This document shows, piece by piece, positions 1-7,623 of a stretch of DNA of 16,794 bases (the first letter of the stretch is position 1; each line of letters begins with the position of its first letter). The stretch covers positions 1-16,794 of the forward strand of contig QHOM01000114.1 in assembly GCA_003218785.1 (NCBI GenBank). The letters are read 5' to 3'. The translations under genes were made by a program, and so were the position numbers. Source of the stretch: Verrucomicrobiota bacterium (GTDB lineage Bacteria > Verrucomicrobiota > Verrucomicrobiia > Chthoniobacterales > UBA10450). The notes beneath the pieces were generated by a model that ran no database searches, was not told the origin of the DNA, and saw only the letters and a program-made list of their open reading frames with translations.

Positions 1-621
1 CAAGACGGGTAGGCGCAAGCGCGTAGCAAAATTCTGCGATCACGGCGTTCGAAAGCGATTCGCCCTCCACACGTGCTATGGGATTAAGAAGGATGAACGG
101 GGGATATTCATCGAAACGCGGGAGAGGATCTCCGGTCGGGAGCGGGCAACGAAGCAACTCGCCAACAGTAGCGCCAGCGCACTCCGCCAGCTTGAGATAA
201 CGGTTAACGGCATGCCCATGACGATTGATCTTGGCGACACGAGCGTAAAACAAGCGTGAGCCTCGCTGCGCATCGCTCATCCCGTAAATTTCTTTGGCCC
301 CACTGATTTTTGCGATCAGTGCGCTGCGCAACAATCCCTCGAAATCCAGCGCAAGGTCGGGCCGAGTTTCTCGAATTCTCTTCAGCCACGGCAACAAACT
401 TTTCGGTGTGCGCCGATGCCTTGGAATTCGCCGCTGCGAAAGAAATAGACGTGATTCACATCAGGATTTCCACGGAGCAGCGGGGCGAGTTCGGGATTAA
501 TTAGCCATGTAATTTCGGCGCCGGGATACGCTTCCCTGAGCGAGGCGACTCCAGGAAGCGTGTGGACGACGTCGCCAAGTGAACCTGGTTTAATGATTAA
601 TATCGATTTAGGGTTCAGACT
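1..621 (-). pseudogene. Glycosyltransferase family 9 (heptosyltransferase-like), partial and frame-broken
   Basis: The product resembles ADP-heptose:LPS heptosyltransferases (GT9), which add sugars to the lipopolysaccharide core at the inner face of the cytoplasmic membrane. Seen: reading leftward from about 603 the frame gives ILIIKPGSLGDVVHTLPG, the hallmark N-terminal GT9 motif, then LINPELAPLL and a FRSGEFQG stretch. This frame hits a stop near 388. The next stretch (PWLKRIRETRPDLALDFEG, then ISGAKEIYGM and NRYLKLAE) is in another frame and stays open to base 1, so the C-terminal half lies outside the window. One extra A in the A4 run at 400-403 would join the two frames. No ATG, GTG or TTG lies in frame upstream: a stop is at 622-624 and the only near-start codon is CTG at 616-618. 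Either the gene has decayed or the sequence has an indel. The family call is firm; the exact sugar donor is not. Confidence 0.78.
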
Positions 622-639
622 TCAGGGGTCAGGGTTCTG
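605..639. repeat. Degenerate 7-bp tandem repeat (five units)
   Basis: Read on the minus strand, 639 to 605 splits into five consecutive heptamers: CAGAACC, CTGACCC, CTGAAGT, CTGAACC, CTAAATC. Four begin with CT and most share CTGA. The array runs straight into the first codons of the GT9 gene, where its start codon should be. Heptamer arrays of this kind occur between genes in other bacteria, for example cyanobacteria. The array is short and imperfect, so chance is not excluded. Confidence 0.5.
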
Positions 640-650
640 CCTTCGCCAAA

Positions 651-677
651 CCTGCTTCGAAATTCTTCTCGAGCAGG
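651..677. other. Hairpin-forming inverted repeat between two minus-strand genes
   Basis: CCTGCTTCGA pairs with TCGAGCAGG across an 8-base loop, with one bulged base. It lies between the metallophosphoesterase stop and the GT9 5' end. There is no T tract on either side, so it is not a convincing intrinsic terminator, though it could act as an mRNA 3'-end structure. Nothing else is recognisable in the 622-736 gap. Confidence 0.3.
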
Positions 678-736
678 CGGTGAGGCATGCAGACTCAACT
701 CGTTAAATCGGTAATCATTTAGTCCCTAACTCGCTC

Positions 737-1459
737 TCAGCGCCCGATCGCAAGCCGCTCGGCGAGCAGCCGTGGGAGACCGGCTTTGACAATCTTCTTT
801 TGCGCGACCGCCAGATCGTATTTCACTCGCAACTGTTCTACGAGATTGTTCTCCATATCGTAAATGCAATACGCCGCGCGCCAATTTCCATCGCGTGGTT
901 GTCCCGCACTGCCCATATTGATGAAATATTTCTTGGTCGGCTCGATGCGAATGTGCTCGATACTCTCCCGTCGGACGCCATCGTCACGAATAAAAACCAT
1001 GGGCACATGGGTGTGGCCGAAAAAACAAACGGTCGTGTGCTGATAGGTGAGGCTCGCGGCCGCATCGAGATTATTAAACACGTAGCCCCATTGCGCCGGC
1101 GTATCGAGGGTGGCGTGCACGATCGTGAAATCGTGCACCTGTCTCTGCAATGGCAACTCGCGTAACCATTGCTTGTCTTCCTCCGTCAGATTGTCGCGTG
1201 TCCACTTAATGGCGCGCTCCGCCAGCTCGTTGAAATCACTCGAAGATTCCGGGAGCGATGCCTGCTCATCGTGATTGCCTTTCACGATCGGACAATCCAA
1301 TTTGCGAATGCGGTCCACGCACTCATGTGGATTCGCGTTATACCCGACCACATCCCCCAGACAAACAAAATGCGTGCATTTGCGCTTGTGTGCGTCCGCC
1401 AGCACCGCTTCGAGCGCCTCCAAATTGGCGTGGATATCACTGAAGATTGCGAAGCGCAT
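737..1459 (-). CDS. Calcineurin-like metallophosphoesterase
   Basis: This is a 240-residue soluble phosphoesterase of the YfcE/MJ0936-like class, which use two divalent metals to cleave phosphomonoesters or phosphodiesters. The metal-binding motifs are all present and in order: D8-x-H10 (SDIHAN), G35-D36 (GDVVGYNANP), G61-N-H-D64, H115 (IVHA) and G148-H-T-H151. The length is normal for a single-domain member, and there is no signal peptide or membrane segment, so it should be cytoplasmic. The physiological substrate cannot be told from sequence; homologues include phosphodiesterases and protein phosphatase-like enzymes. The start ATG at 1459 places the D-x-H motif close to the N-terminus, as is usual. 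No clear Shine-Dalgarno sequence precedes it. It lies 71 bp after the TPR-like gene on the same strand and may share that transcript. Confidence 0.88.
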   Translation of the reverse strand: MRFAIFSDIHANLEALEAVLADAHKRKCTHFVCLGDVVGYNANPHECVDRIRKLDCPIVKGNHDEQASLPESSSDFNELAERAIKWTRDNLTEEDKQWLRELPLQRQVHDFTIVHATLDTPAQWGYVFNNLDAAASLTYQHTTVCFFGHTHVPMVFIRDDGVRRESIEHIRIEPTKKYFINMGSAGQPRDGNWRAAYCIYDMENNLVEQLRVKYDLAVAQKKIVKAGLPRLLAERLAIGR

Positions 1460-1530
1460 GATGATGGTTAAAACGCCAAGAAGGTTACAATCTTACAACG
1501 GAAATGCTTTAACGATTTAGCCATAACGGC

Positions 1531-2289
1531 TTAGCGCTTCTTATCCGGAATTCTCTGGTCCTGCGGGATTCCAAGTTTATCTTCGAGAAATTTCAGTCGT
1601 GTGATCAAAGTTGGCAGCCGTTCCTTCTCGCCTTCGTCATAGAGTTGGCGCAGCCGATCATATGCTTCGCGCTCGCGCCCTTCGCAGTAGGAAAGCTCAT
1701 AAGCGGAGAAACGCCTGTCGTAGCTCGGCGCCCCGGGCAAGGCTGCTGCCTTCGCGAAGAACTCCGAAGCGTGCTCGTGATCTTTGTATTTCTCTTTGTA
1801 AAGACGGGCGAGCGCTTCGTAGAGCTGCGGACGATCCGGATTGTTTTTTATCCCGCGCTCAAGAAAATCTTTACCGAGCGCAAAATATTCACGCGCCGCT
1901 TTGACCCGCAAGGCGAGGCGCGGCTGGGTTTGATCGTTCATCGCGGCCACGCTTGCGTTCCATGCCATGTGCCACGCGGCCATGTCCCAAAACAAGATAG
2001 CGCGCGGTTGCAGTGTGGTGACGTGCCGGAATAACAACAGCACGCGACCCCATTCTGTGCGCTCCCATGCCACATGCGCTTGGATGAAGAGCCCATCGGC
2101 GACGATCGCTCGAAATCCGCTCAACGCGGCAATGAAACCGAGTTGCCCGAGTTTTTCGCGGAGATCGAGATTAAACTCGACGCCCCGCAAATGTTCTTGC
2201 CGATGAAGTGCGGCGAGGTCGCGCTCGACTGGCAATTTGAGAGTCCCGAGCGCGATCAGGACCGCCAGCACCAGAAGGCTCCGGATCAT
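1531..2289 (-). CDS. Membrane-anchored TPR-like protein, function unknown
   Basis: The 252-residue protein starts with a hydrophobic segment (about residues 2-17), a likely signal anchor, followed by a mostly helical body rich in aromatic and basic residues. A stretch at about 140-215 (NPDRPQLYEALARLYKEKY, then HASEFFAKAAAL) has the spacing and small/aromatic pattern of tetratricopeptide repeats, which make protein-protein contacts. No catalytic motif is visible. Its ATG overlaps the permease stop by 4 bp (ATGA at 2286-2289), so it is translationally coupled to the ABC transporter genes and is a good candidate for an accessory or periplasm-facing partner of that transporter. The partner role is inference. 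I do not recognise a named family. Confidence 0.75.
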   Translation of the reverse strand: MIRSLLVLAVLIALGTLKLPVERDLAALHRQEHLRGVEFNLDLREKLGQLGFIAALSGFRAIVADGLFIQAHVAWERTEWGRVLLLFRHVTTLQPRAILFWDMAAWHMAWNASVAAMNDQTQPRLALRVKAAREYFALGKDFLERGIKNNPDRPQLYEALARLYKEKYKDHEHASEFFAKAAALPGAPSYDRRFSAYELSYCEGREREAYDRLRQLYDEGEKERLPTLITRLKFLEDKLGIPQDQRIPDKKR

Positions 2290-3188
2290 AATTCTTTCCC
2301 GTAAAAGACAAACGCCGCCAGCAGTGTGTAGATCGTCGTATAGAAAATTCCGAGCACGGCTGTCTTGAAAAAAAGCGTCAATGAAATGGCCGTGCCAGCG
2401 ACAATGTCATCCACCAGATTGAACGCCTGCAAATCGGGAAATAACAATGCCACGACTGCGAGAAGGACGCGTGTGATCCAGCCGCTGCTATGTTCCTGCA
2501 GCCAATATTCGCGCGCAGTCGCCTGCAAATGGCCGATGAAATAGATGAAAGCCATCACAACAATCGTGAAAATGTTTGTCGTCGCGAATGTGGACACAAA
2601 GAGCGTCAGCGCCGCGAGCAAACATGCTTTCACGTAGATGATGACAATTCCCGGGAAGATGTCGATGTTGAGGGCTGAGGAGCGGATCGCGCGCACGGCA
2701 TCATCGACTTGCTCTCCCGGCGCGCCGGACATGTGCCGCAGTGTCGCGTGCAGCATGGCTTGTTCGCGCACATACAGGACTAGCAGAAACGCTGCGCCCA
2801 TCACGAATGTGCTGATCGCAAGCAGGAAAAGCACTCCGCCAATTTTCCCAAGCAGATATTCGAAACGCGGGACCGGTTTGGCGAGAATGGTGTAAACCGT
2901 GCGGTCCTCGATGTCCTGGGGAATAAGTCGTGCGGTGGCAACGATTGCCAGCAGCGAAGTGAAGATCGACATCGCGCCAAGCGAAATATCTTTCAGAATT
3001 TGAAATTCCTGCTGAAAAGTGAATTGCGCCATGAACATGGAGCTGCCGATCAAAAGCAGTGCGAAAACGAGCAGGACATAAAAAACTTTCAGGCGCGTCA
3101 GCTCTGTCAGCGTGTTGACTGTGATCGCGAGAACTCGCGAGAAAGAAAAAGCACGATGTCGCGCTAGGGCGGCGGTTTCGTTGCTCAT
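2286..3188 (-). CDS. ABC-2 type transporter permease
   Basis: This 300-residue integral membrane protein is the pore-forming partner of the ATPase encoded just upstream. It has a short cytoplasmic N-terminus and about six hydrophobic segments, near residues 37-57, 72-92, 117-140, 175-195, 200-220 and 265-297. The motif DIEDRTVYTILAKPVPR followed by YLLGKIGG (about 94-116) is typical of NosY/ABC-2 permeases encoded beside a single ATPase. A loop of about 30 residues between the third and fourth segments probably faces the outside. Four-base ATGA overlaps join it to both neighbours (3185-3188 and 2286-2289), so the three genes form one translational unit. The substrate is unknown; known members export drugs or polysaccharides or support maturation of copper enzymes. 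Confidence 0.87.
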   Translation of the reverse strand: MSNETAALARHRAFSFSRVLAITVNTLTELTRLKVFYVLLVFALLLIGSSMFMAQFTFQQEFQILKDISLGAMSIFTSLLAIVATARLIPQDIEDRTVYTILAKPVPRFEYLLGKIGGVLFLLAISTFVMGAAFLLVLYVREQAMLHATLRHMSGAPGEQVDDAVRAIRSSALNIDIFPGIVIIYVKACLLAALTLFVSTFATTNIFTIVVMAFIYFIGHLQATAREYWLQEHSSGWITRVLLAVVALLFPDLQAFNLVDDIVAGTAISLTLFFKTAVLGIFYTTIYTLLAAFVFYGKEL

Positions 3189-4039
3189 GACTCGGGACGT
3201 TTGGTGGTTGCGTCGAGAAACAACCTCTCAAGTGTGGTTGTTGATTTTTGGCGTGCGATCAATTTCGCGTTCGACCGGTTGATGAACGATTCGATTTGGT
3301 CGACGAGCTGCGTGGAAGCGTCGGCGATAACAAACTCGGTCTGATTTTCAATCGCGATTAATTCTTGCAAATGTCCTTCGCGTACGAGAATGCCGTCGGC
3401 GAGAATGCCAACGCGATCGCAGATTTCCTGCGCTTGCGCCAGTAAGTGCGAGGAAAGCAGCACAGTGATTCCACGTCGCCTCAGATCGAGAATCAAATCG
3501 CGAATCTCGCGTGAGCCTGCTGGGTCTACGCCCGCAGTCGGTTCATCCAGCACAACCAACCGGGGATCGTGAATCAATGCTTGTGCGAGGCCGATGCGCT
3601 GCAACATCCCTTTCGAATATGTGCCCAGTCGCCGTTTGCGCGCCTTCGTCAGCCCGACGAGGTCGAGCAATTCGTTTATGCGATTTTCTAATCGGACGCC
3701 TGCAAGTCCGCAAAGCCGCCCAAAGAAACGCAGCGTTTCTTCGCCGGTGAGAAATTTGTAAAAGTAAGGATTCTCGGGGAGAAAACCGACCGCCTGTCGG
3801 CTTTCAACTAAACGGCTGTCACGGCCGAAAATCTCCGTACGGCCACGCGTCGGGGAAACGAGGCCGAGGATGATTTTAAGAGTCGTGCTCTTGCCCGAGC
3901 CATTCGGGCCAAGCAGGCCGTAAACTTCGCCCGGCTCAACGCGAAGATCGAGATCGCGCACTGCGACAATCGACTGCCGATGCAAGGGAACAGGAAAAAT
4001 TTTCGTCAACCCTCGAACAGCAACTGCGGGATCACTCAT
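3185..4039 (-). CDS. ABC transporter ATP-binding protein
   Basis: The 284-residue ATPase powers the adjacent permease. It contains Walker A GPNGSGKST (44-52), a PEN triplet in place of the usual Q-loop (88-90), a signature YSKGMLQ (141-147, the LSGGQ equivalent), Walker B RLVVLDE (160-166), D-loop residue D172 and the H-switch H198. A C-terminal extension of about 60 residues after the nucleotide-binding core is usual for ABC-2 exporter ATPases. I chose the ATG at 4039: it precedes the conserved AVRGLTKIF start, and the longer in-frame extension to 4222 only reads through the acylphosphatase gene in another frame. The start overlaps the acylphosphatase stop by 8 bp and the stop overlaps the permease start by 4 bp. 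Confidence 0.92.
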   Translation of the reverse strand: MSDPAVAVRGLTKIFPVPLHRQSIVAVRDLDLRVEPGEVYGLLGPNGSGKSTTLKIILGLVSPTRGRTEIFGRDSRLVESRQAVGFLPENPYFYKFLTGEETLRFFGRLCGLAGVRLENRINELLDLVGLTKARKRRLGTYSKGMLQRIGLAQALIHDPRLVVLDEPTAGVDPAGSREIRDLILDLRRRGITVLLSSHLLAQAQEICDRVGILADGILVREGHLQELIAIENQTEFVIADASTQLVDQIESFINRSNAKLIARQKSTTTLERLFLDATTKRPES

Positions 4040-4307
4040 GGCGAATTTCAAAACCCCGGGTGGCGACCGGGTTCTCCAATTTATTTTCGATTCGTTTGCG
4101 AATGAGCGCCCGGAGGTCGCTTTGGGCGATACCGTCGAGGAACGCGCGCACTTCGTCTTCCTCTCCGTTAACCTGAACTTCCACGCGACCGTCCAACAGG
4201 TTGCGTACCCAGCCGGTGACATCGAAGCCCTTGGCTATATGTCGCACCGACCAGCGGAAACCAACCCCCTGAACGTTGCCCTCGTAAAATACCTGGAGCG
4301 AGATCAT
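4032..4307 (-). CDS. acyP: Acylphosphatase
   Basis: This 91-residue cytoplasmic enzyme hydrolyses acyl phosphates such as acetyl phosphate and carbamoyl phosphate. The two family signatures are intact: GNVQGVGFR (10-18), whose arginine R18 binds the phosphate, and GWVRNLLDGRVEVQVNGE (32-49), with the catalytic asparagine N36. The start at 4307 gives the normal family length; an in-frame extension to 4415 would add 36 residues with no counterpart in the family. No good Shine-Dalgarno sequence is seen at either start. It overlaps the ABC ATPase start by 8 bp, making it the first gene of the acylphosphatase-ABC-TPR set. That link probably reflects shared transcription rather than shared function. 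Confidence 0.9.
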   Translation of the reverse strand: MISLQVFYEGNVQGVGFRWSVRHIAKGFDVTGWVRNLLDGRVEVQVNGEEDEVRAFLDGIAQSDLRALIRKRIENKLENPVATRGFEIRHE

Positions 4308-4449
4308 GCTTCGTTCGATTCTAGCAAAGGAGCGGGCGCGCGAAAGTGCGCTCCGCATCCAAAAACGTCCGGCAAAGCACTCGAGTTTACCTTTTCCAGC
4401 CACCACTTCGCGCACCTTTGGTACGGCAGCCAGCGTCGCAGGCTAGAGC

Positions 4450-4884
4450 TCACTTATAAGAATAGACGAGACAAAAACTGCCGGCCTGACCTTCAACCAG
4501 GTCGATCGAGACGAAGTACTGGCCGCTGTTCGCCGGCGCAAAGCCGGCTGCAGCTTTTTCCCCGGCATTGTAGTCTTCAGTCGTGACTTGCTTCCCAGTC
4601 TCATCATAAACACTCACCGCAATTTTCTTCGCAGGTTCGGTGGCGCCAATGGAGAACCAGTACTGATTTCCAGCATAGAGATTCACCGCGATGAGGGCGT
4701 GATCGTGCGGCTTAACCGTCCCGCACCAGTGACCATCTCGGATCTTGAAACCGTCGTTGGAAAATGCTCCGGCAAGATCGAGTGCGCCTTTGCGCGCCTG
4801 GACTTCAGCGTCTGTCTCCGCACGGGCAGGGATGCAGACGGCTATTACAAAGAGCGACAGGAAGATCAGCAAGCAGCGTTTCAT
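4450..4884 (-). CDS. Small exported protein of unknown function
   Basis: The 144-residue protein starts with a clear signal peptide: basic MKR, a hydrophobic core (about 4-17) and an ARA cleavage box near residues 20-22. The mature part of about 120 residues looks beta-rich, with alternating stretches such as HALIAVNLYAGNQYWFSIG, KKIAVSVYDETGKQV and GQYFVSIDLVEGQAGSFCLVYSYK. The last part resembles the general shape of pre-peptidase C-terminal/jelly-roll domains, but no diagnostic motif confirms this. Two cysteines (in HWCGT and SFCLV) could form a disulfide after export. Its ATG overlaps the stop of the upstream gene by 4 bp (4881-4884), so the two are coupled and probably act together outside the cytoplasm. 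Not a family I recognise. Confidence 0.72.
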   Translation of the reverse strand: MKRCLLIFLSLFVIAVCIPARAETDAEVQARKGALDLAGAFSNDGFKIRDGHWCGTVKPHDHALIAVNLYAGNQYWFSIGATEPAKKIAVSVYDETGKQVTTEDYNAGEKAAAGFAPANSGQYFVSIDLVEGQAGSFCLVYSYK

Positions 4885-5637
4885 TTCGCGAGAGCTTTGT
4901 TCTCAATCTCCTCCATCACCTTGCCGACCGCTTCGTTCACCTTCCGCACTTCATCAAGGCTCGGTGCTTTGTCCGCCGGGAAAGAAACGAGCTTCTCAAT
5001 CCCAGGGAGTTGTTCGCTCACACCTTTGACCAGCGGCTCGCCCCGAAGTTCGGGAGAGATTTCATTGATCTTCGACTGCATGAACTTGACGAGCGCTGGC
5101 TGGCGCAGAACTTTCGCACTTCGTTCGTCATAGTTGTGCATGATCGCTCCGCTGACGACTTGCGTGCCGCGAATCCAACCACCTAGACTCACCAGAATCA
5201 CCAGGTCCTGGTCGCTATGCGATTGCATTGAAGATTTCACTTCGTTCTGTGTCGCCTCCAGTTCCTCCTGCAACGTGTCCCATTCGTTGTTCTCGGCGAA
5301 TTCGTTGATGCTATTACCGCGGCTGAGGAGGTTCTGACTTACGCCGAGAGCTTTGGCAAGCTTGATGATATCTGAGCCAATGTTTTTGACTTGCTGGCTG
5401 TCCTTGGCTTCGACCGCAACAAATCCATCGGCGATCAAGCCGCCCAGGTTCAGGGCGATTTGCGCGCGGTTGCGATAGTTCACGGGTATCGGCCCGCGAT
5501 ATTGACCGGACCAGTCTGTCTTCCCCGGTTTCTCAACAGCTGCGTTGATCGGCCGGAAGACGTGCAGGCTCCGCGCCGATGACCGCCAAAACGCTCGCAA
5601 TCAAGCCGATTGCACCTAACCTCGCCAAACGAATCAT
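4881..5637 (-). CDS. Helical, probably exported protein of unknown function (apparent frame break at N-terminus)
   Basis: The body, about 215 residues from roughly 5540 down to 4881, is helix-rich and ends in a charged helix (EVRKVNEAVGKVMEEIENKALAK region). Features include a glycine-rich, small-residue stretch (ALNLGGLIADGFVAVEAKD), a charged helix (WDTLQEELEATQNEVKSSM) and a second hydrophobic stretch (LVILVSLGGWIRGTQVVSGA). The body frame has only TTG at 5600 as a start, giving 239 residues without a signal peptide. In another frame, ATG at 5637 opens MIRLARLGAIGLIASVLAV then GAEPA, a textbook signal peptide, which stops near 5534. The two frames would join if the sequence has one extra base (or lacks two) between 5637 and about 5527. 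I infer one gene with an indel. It overlaps the next exported protein by 4 bp. Function unknown. Confidence 0.6.
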
Positions 5638-5737
5638 CGGTGAGATTATCCGTGCCTCGGCTAAATTGCCAATGGGAAACTCTACCGCCAGAAAGAAACT
5701 CAGGCGCTGTCCGGTTCTCGTCGGTGACGAAGACTAG

Positions 5738-5766
5738 TTGAAGAACCCCCTGCTCGAACGCATGAT
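5738..5766 (+). promoter_or_regulatory. Possible sigma-70-type promoter for enolase
   Basis: TTGAAG at 5738-5743 (4 of 6 matches to the -35 consensus) is followed, after a 17-base spacer, by CATGAT at 5761-5766 (4 of 6 matches to -10). This would start transcription about 30 bases before the chosen enolase ATG. The match is weak and no terminator or operator is seen in the 5638-5803 gap between the divergent genes. Confidence 0.25.
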
Positions 5767-5803
5767 TGTGGCGCGCAATCCTTCCGGGCTGCGATGTTGT
5801 CCG

Positions 5804-7087
5804 ATGTCAAAGACTTCAATCCGCTATATCATTGCACGCGAAATTTTGGATTCACGTGGCAATCCGACAATTGAAGTCGATGTGCGCGTCGAAGGCGGTG
5901 CGCTTGGACGGGCGGCGATTCCAAGCGGAGCGAGCACCGGCGAGCATGAAGCATGGGAATTGCGGGATGGCGAAAAAAGCCGGTTCGGCGGCAAAGGTGT
6001 CAAGAAGGCAGCCGCCAACGTTAACCATAAGGTCGCGCCGGTTCTCAAAGGCTGGGATGCGCGCGACCAACGGAAAATCGACGACAAGTTGATCGAGCTT
6101 GACGGCACGTCGAACAAGAAGAATCTGGGCGCAAATGCGCTGCTTGGAGTTTCGTTGGCAGTGGCACATGCCGCGGCCGCGGCGGAAAATCTTTCACTCT
6201 TTCGTTACCTCGGCGGAACTGAGGCAAGAGTTTTGCCGGTGCCGATGATGAACATCTTGAACGGTGGCGCGCATTCTGATGCGCCGATCGATTTTCAGGA
6301 ATTCATGGTCGTGCCGCGCGGGGCCCCGACCTTCTCGGAAGCATTGCGCTATGGCGCGGAAGTTTTTCACGCTCTCAAATCCGTCTTAAAAGATCGACAT
6401 CTTTCGACTGCGATCGGCGATGAAGGTGGATTTGCACCGCAACTCGGTTCTGCCGAGGATGCGTTGGAATCGATTGCGATTGCCATTAAGAAGGCCGGCT
6501 ACAAGCTCGGCGAGCAGATTTTTATCGCGCTCGATCCGGCTGCTTCCGAATTTTATGACAGCGAAAGCAAGTCTTATGTCTTTAAGAAGTCGGACGGTTC
6601 AAGGAAAACCGCCGATGAGCTGATTGGGTACTATGCTGATCTTTGTTCTCGGTTTCCGATCATTTCGATCGAAGACGGCTGTGCCGAAAATGATTGGGTT
6701 GGTTGGAAAAAGCTGACGAAAGAGCTCGGCCAGAAGATTCAACTGGTAGGTGACGATGTCTTTGTCACGAACGTAGAATTTCTCCGCAGGGGAATCGCCG
6801 AGCACGTGGCGAATTCGATTTTGATCAAAGTGAATCAGATTGGGACGCTCACGGAAACGCTGGCGACAATTGGCCTGGCAAAAGAAAACGATTACGCGAC
6901 CATAATTAGTCATCGCTCGGGCGAAACAGAGGACGCGACTATCGCCGACATCGCAGTCGCGACCAATGCTGGTCAAATCAAAACTGGATCGCTTTCCCGG
7001 AGCGATCGAATTGCGAAATATAATCAGCTATTGCGAATCGAAGAAGAACTTGGTGACAAAGCCGTGTACGGCGCTACAATGCGCTAA
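5804..7087 (+). CDS. eno: Enolase (phosphopyruvate hydratase)
   Basis: Enolase interconverts 2-phosphoglycerate and phosphoenolpyruvate in glycolysis and gluconeogenesis; it is cytoplasmic and Mg-dependent. The 427-residue product has full family length and all key parts: REILDSRGNPT (12-22), the mobile loop SGASTGEHE (41-49), NGGAHSDAPIDFQEF (153-167), GDEGGFAP with catalytic E207, Mg ligands D244 (ALDPAASEF), E290 (SIEDG) and D317 (VGDD), catalytic K342 (ILIKVNQIGT) and SHRSGET (369-375). I chose ATG 5804 because it puts REILDSRGNP at the usual distance from the N-terminus; the in-frame TTG at 5738 and ATG at 5762 would add unconserved residues. The stop TAA is directly followed by the GTG of the division gene, an eno-ftsB order also found in E. 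coli. Confidence 0.97.
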   Translation: MSKTSIRYIIAREILDSRGNPTIEVDVRVEGGALGRAAIPSGASTGEHEAWELRDGEKSRFGGKGVKKAAANVNHKVAPVLKGWDARDQRKIDDKLIELDGTSNKKNLGANALLGVSLAVAHAAAAAENLSLFRYLGGTEARVLPVPMMNILNGGAHSDAPIDFQEFMVVPRGAPTFSEALRYGAEVFHALKSVLKDRHLSTAIGDEGGFAPQLGSAEDALESIAIAIKKAGYKLGEQIFIALDPAASEFYDSESKSYVFKKSDGSRKTADELIGYYADLCSRFPIISIEDGCAENDWVGWKKLTKELGQKIQLVGDDVFVTNVEFLRRGIAEHVANSILIKVNQIGTLTETLATIGLAKENDYATIISHRSGETEDATIADIAVATNAGQIKTGSLSRSDRIAKYNQLLRIEEELGDKAVYGATMR

Positions 7088-7456
7088 GTGGATCACACTT
7101 ACGCCGATTTCCGCGCTCGTCGCGAAGCCACAGTTTGGCAGCGACTTAACCGAATTCTTCGGGTTCTGCTTGTTCTCGCGATCTGGCTGGTGATCGTGAG
7201 CTTATTCGTTCCACCCTATAAAAAATTGCAGCAGAGTCGCGCGGAGATCGACGACCTGCAAAAACAAGTAAACGAGCAACAGAGTTTGCTCGCGCGTCAA
7301 ACTCGCGAGGTCAATCTCCTCAAGACTGACGCGACTTATCTGGAAACGATTGCGCGCGATCGTCTTGATCTCATGAAGGAAGGCGAAACAGTTTTTCGTC
7401 TCGAGCCGGCGCGCGCTGCAAAACCGAAAGCCGTCGATTCTTCTGTGCGCAAATAG
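7088..7456 (+). CDS. DivIC/FtsB-family septum formation initiator
   Basis: The 122-residue bitopic membrane protein belongs to the FtsB/DivIC family, which bridges early and late divisome proteins through FtsL and FtsQ/DivIB. It has a short basic cytoplasmic N-terminus, one transmembrane helix (about 23-41, LRVLLVLAIWLVIVSLFV region), a coiled coil (about 47-80, QQSRAEIDDLQKQVNEQQ and onward) and the conserved tail YLETIARDRLDLMKEGETVF (84-103). The usual family length is about 90-125 residues. It begins with GTG at 7088 immediately after the enolase TAA, with no Shine-Dalgarno sequence of its own, so translation is probably coupled to enolase. The lysine/alanine tail after about 107 is not conserved in the family. 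Confidence 0.88.
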   Translation: MDHTYADFRARREATVWQRLNRILRVLLVLAIWLVIVSLFVPPYKKLQQSRAEIDDLQKQVNEQQSLLARQTREVNLLKTDATYLETIARDRLDLMKEGETVFRLEPARAAKPKAVDSSVRK

Positions 7457-7495
7457 CGATTCTTCGTCGTGACACGCGTCCACTACGTGTCTGCT

Positions 7496-7595
7496 TGTCA
7501 TTCCGACCGCAGTGGAGGAACCTCTTACTATTGTTTTTCTTTCTTGCCTTGTCCCCCTGCAATAAAGAGATGTCTCGACTTCACTCGACATGACA
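7496..7595. repeat. Imperfect palindromic repeat, copy A (upstream of prfB)
   Basis: The left arm begins TGTCATTCCGACCGCAGTGG and the right arm ends TCACTCGACATGACA; the reverse complement of the right arm reads TGTCATGTCGAGTGAAGTCG, so the roughly 22-base arms pair imperfectly around about 55 bases of AT-richer sequence. A related element (8788-8872) lies just past prfB. No protein is encoded. It fills most of the 7457-7623 gap and could fold in RNA as a long hairpin. I infer a dispersed, REP- or MITE-like family. Confidence 0.65.
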
Positions 7596-7623
7596 AGTAG
7601 GCGCTCATGATTATCTTTGCCTA

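Noticed and set aside
800..1165. Plus-strand ORF of 121 codons opposite the metallophosphoesterase
   Set aside because: All metal-binding motifs are on the minus strand; this is an antisense shadow.
4040..4222. N-terminal extension of the ABC ATPase to an upstream in-frame start
   Set aside because: These 61 codons lie over the acylphosphatase gene, whose motifs are clear in the other frame, and the extra residues have no ABC-family character.
4038..4586. Plus-strand ORF of 182 codons over the acylphosphatase region
   Set aside because: It is antisense to acylphosphatase and the ABC ATPase start, has no recognisable motif and crosses gene boundaries.
5638..5803. Possible RNA gene or riboswitch upstream of enolase
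   Set aside because: I found no cloverleaf, conserved riboswitch core or terminator; only a weak promoter-like pair.
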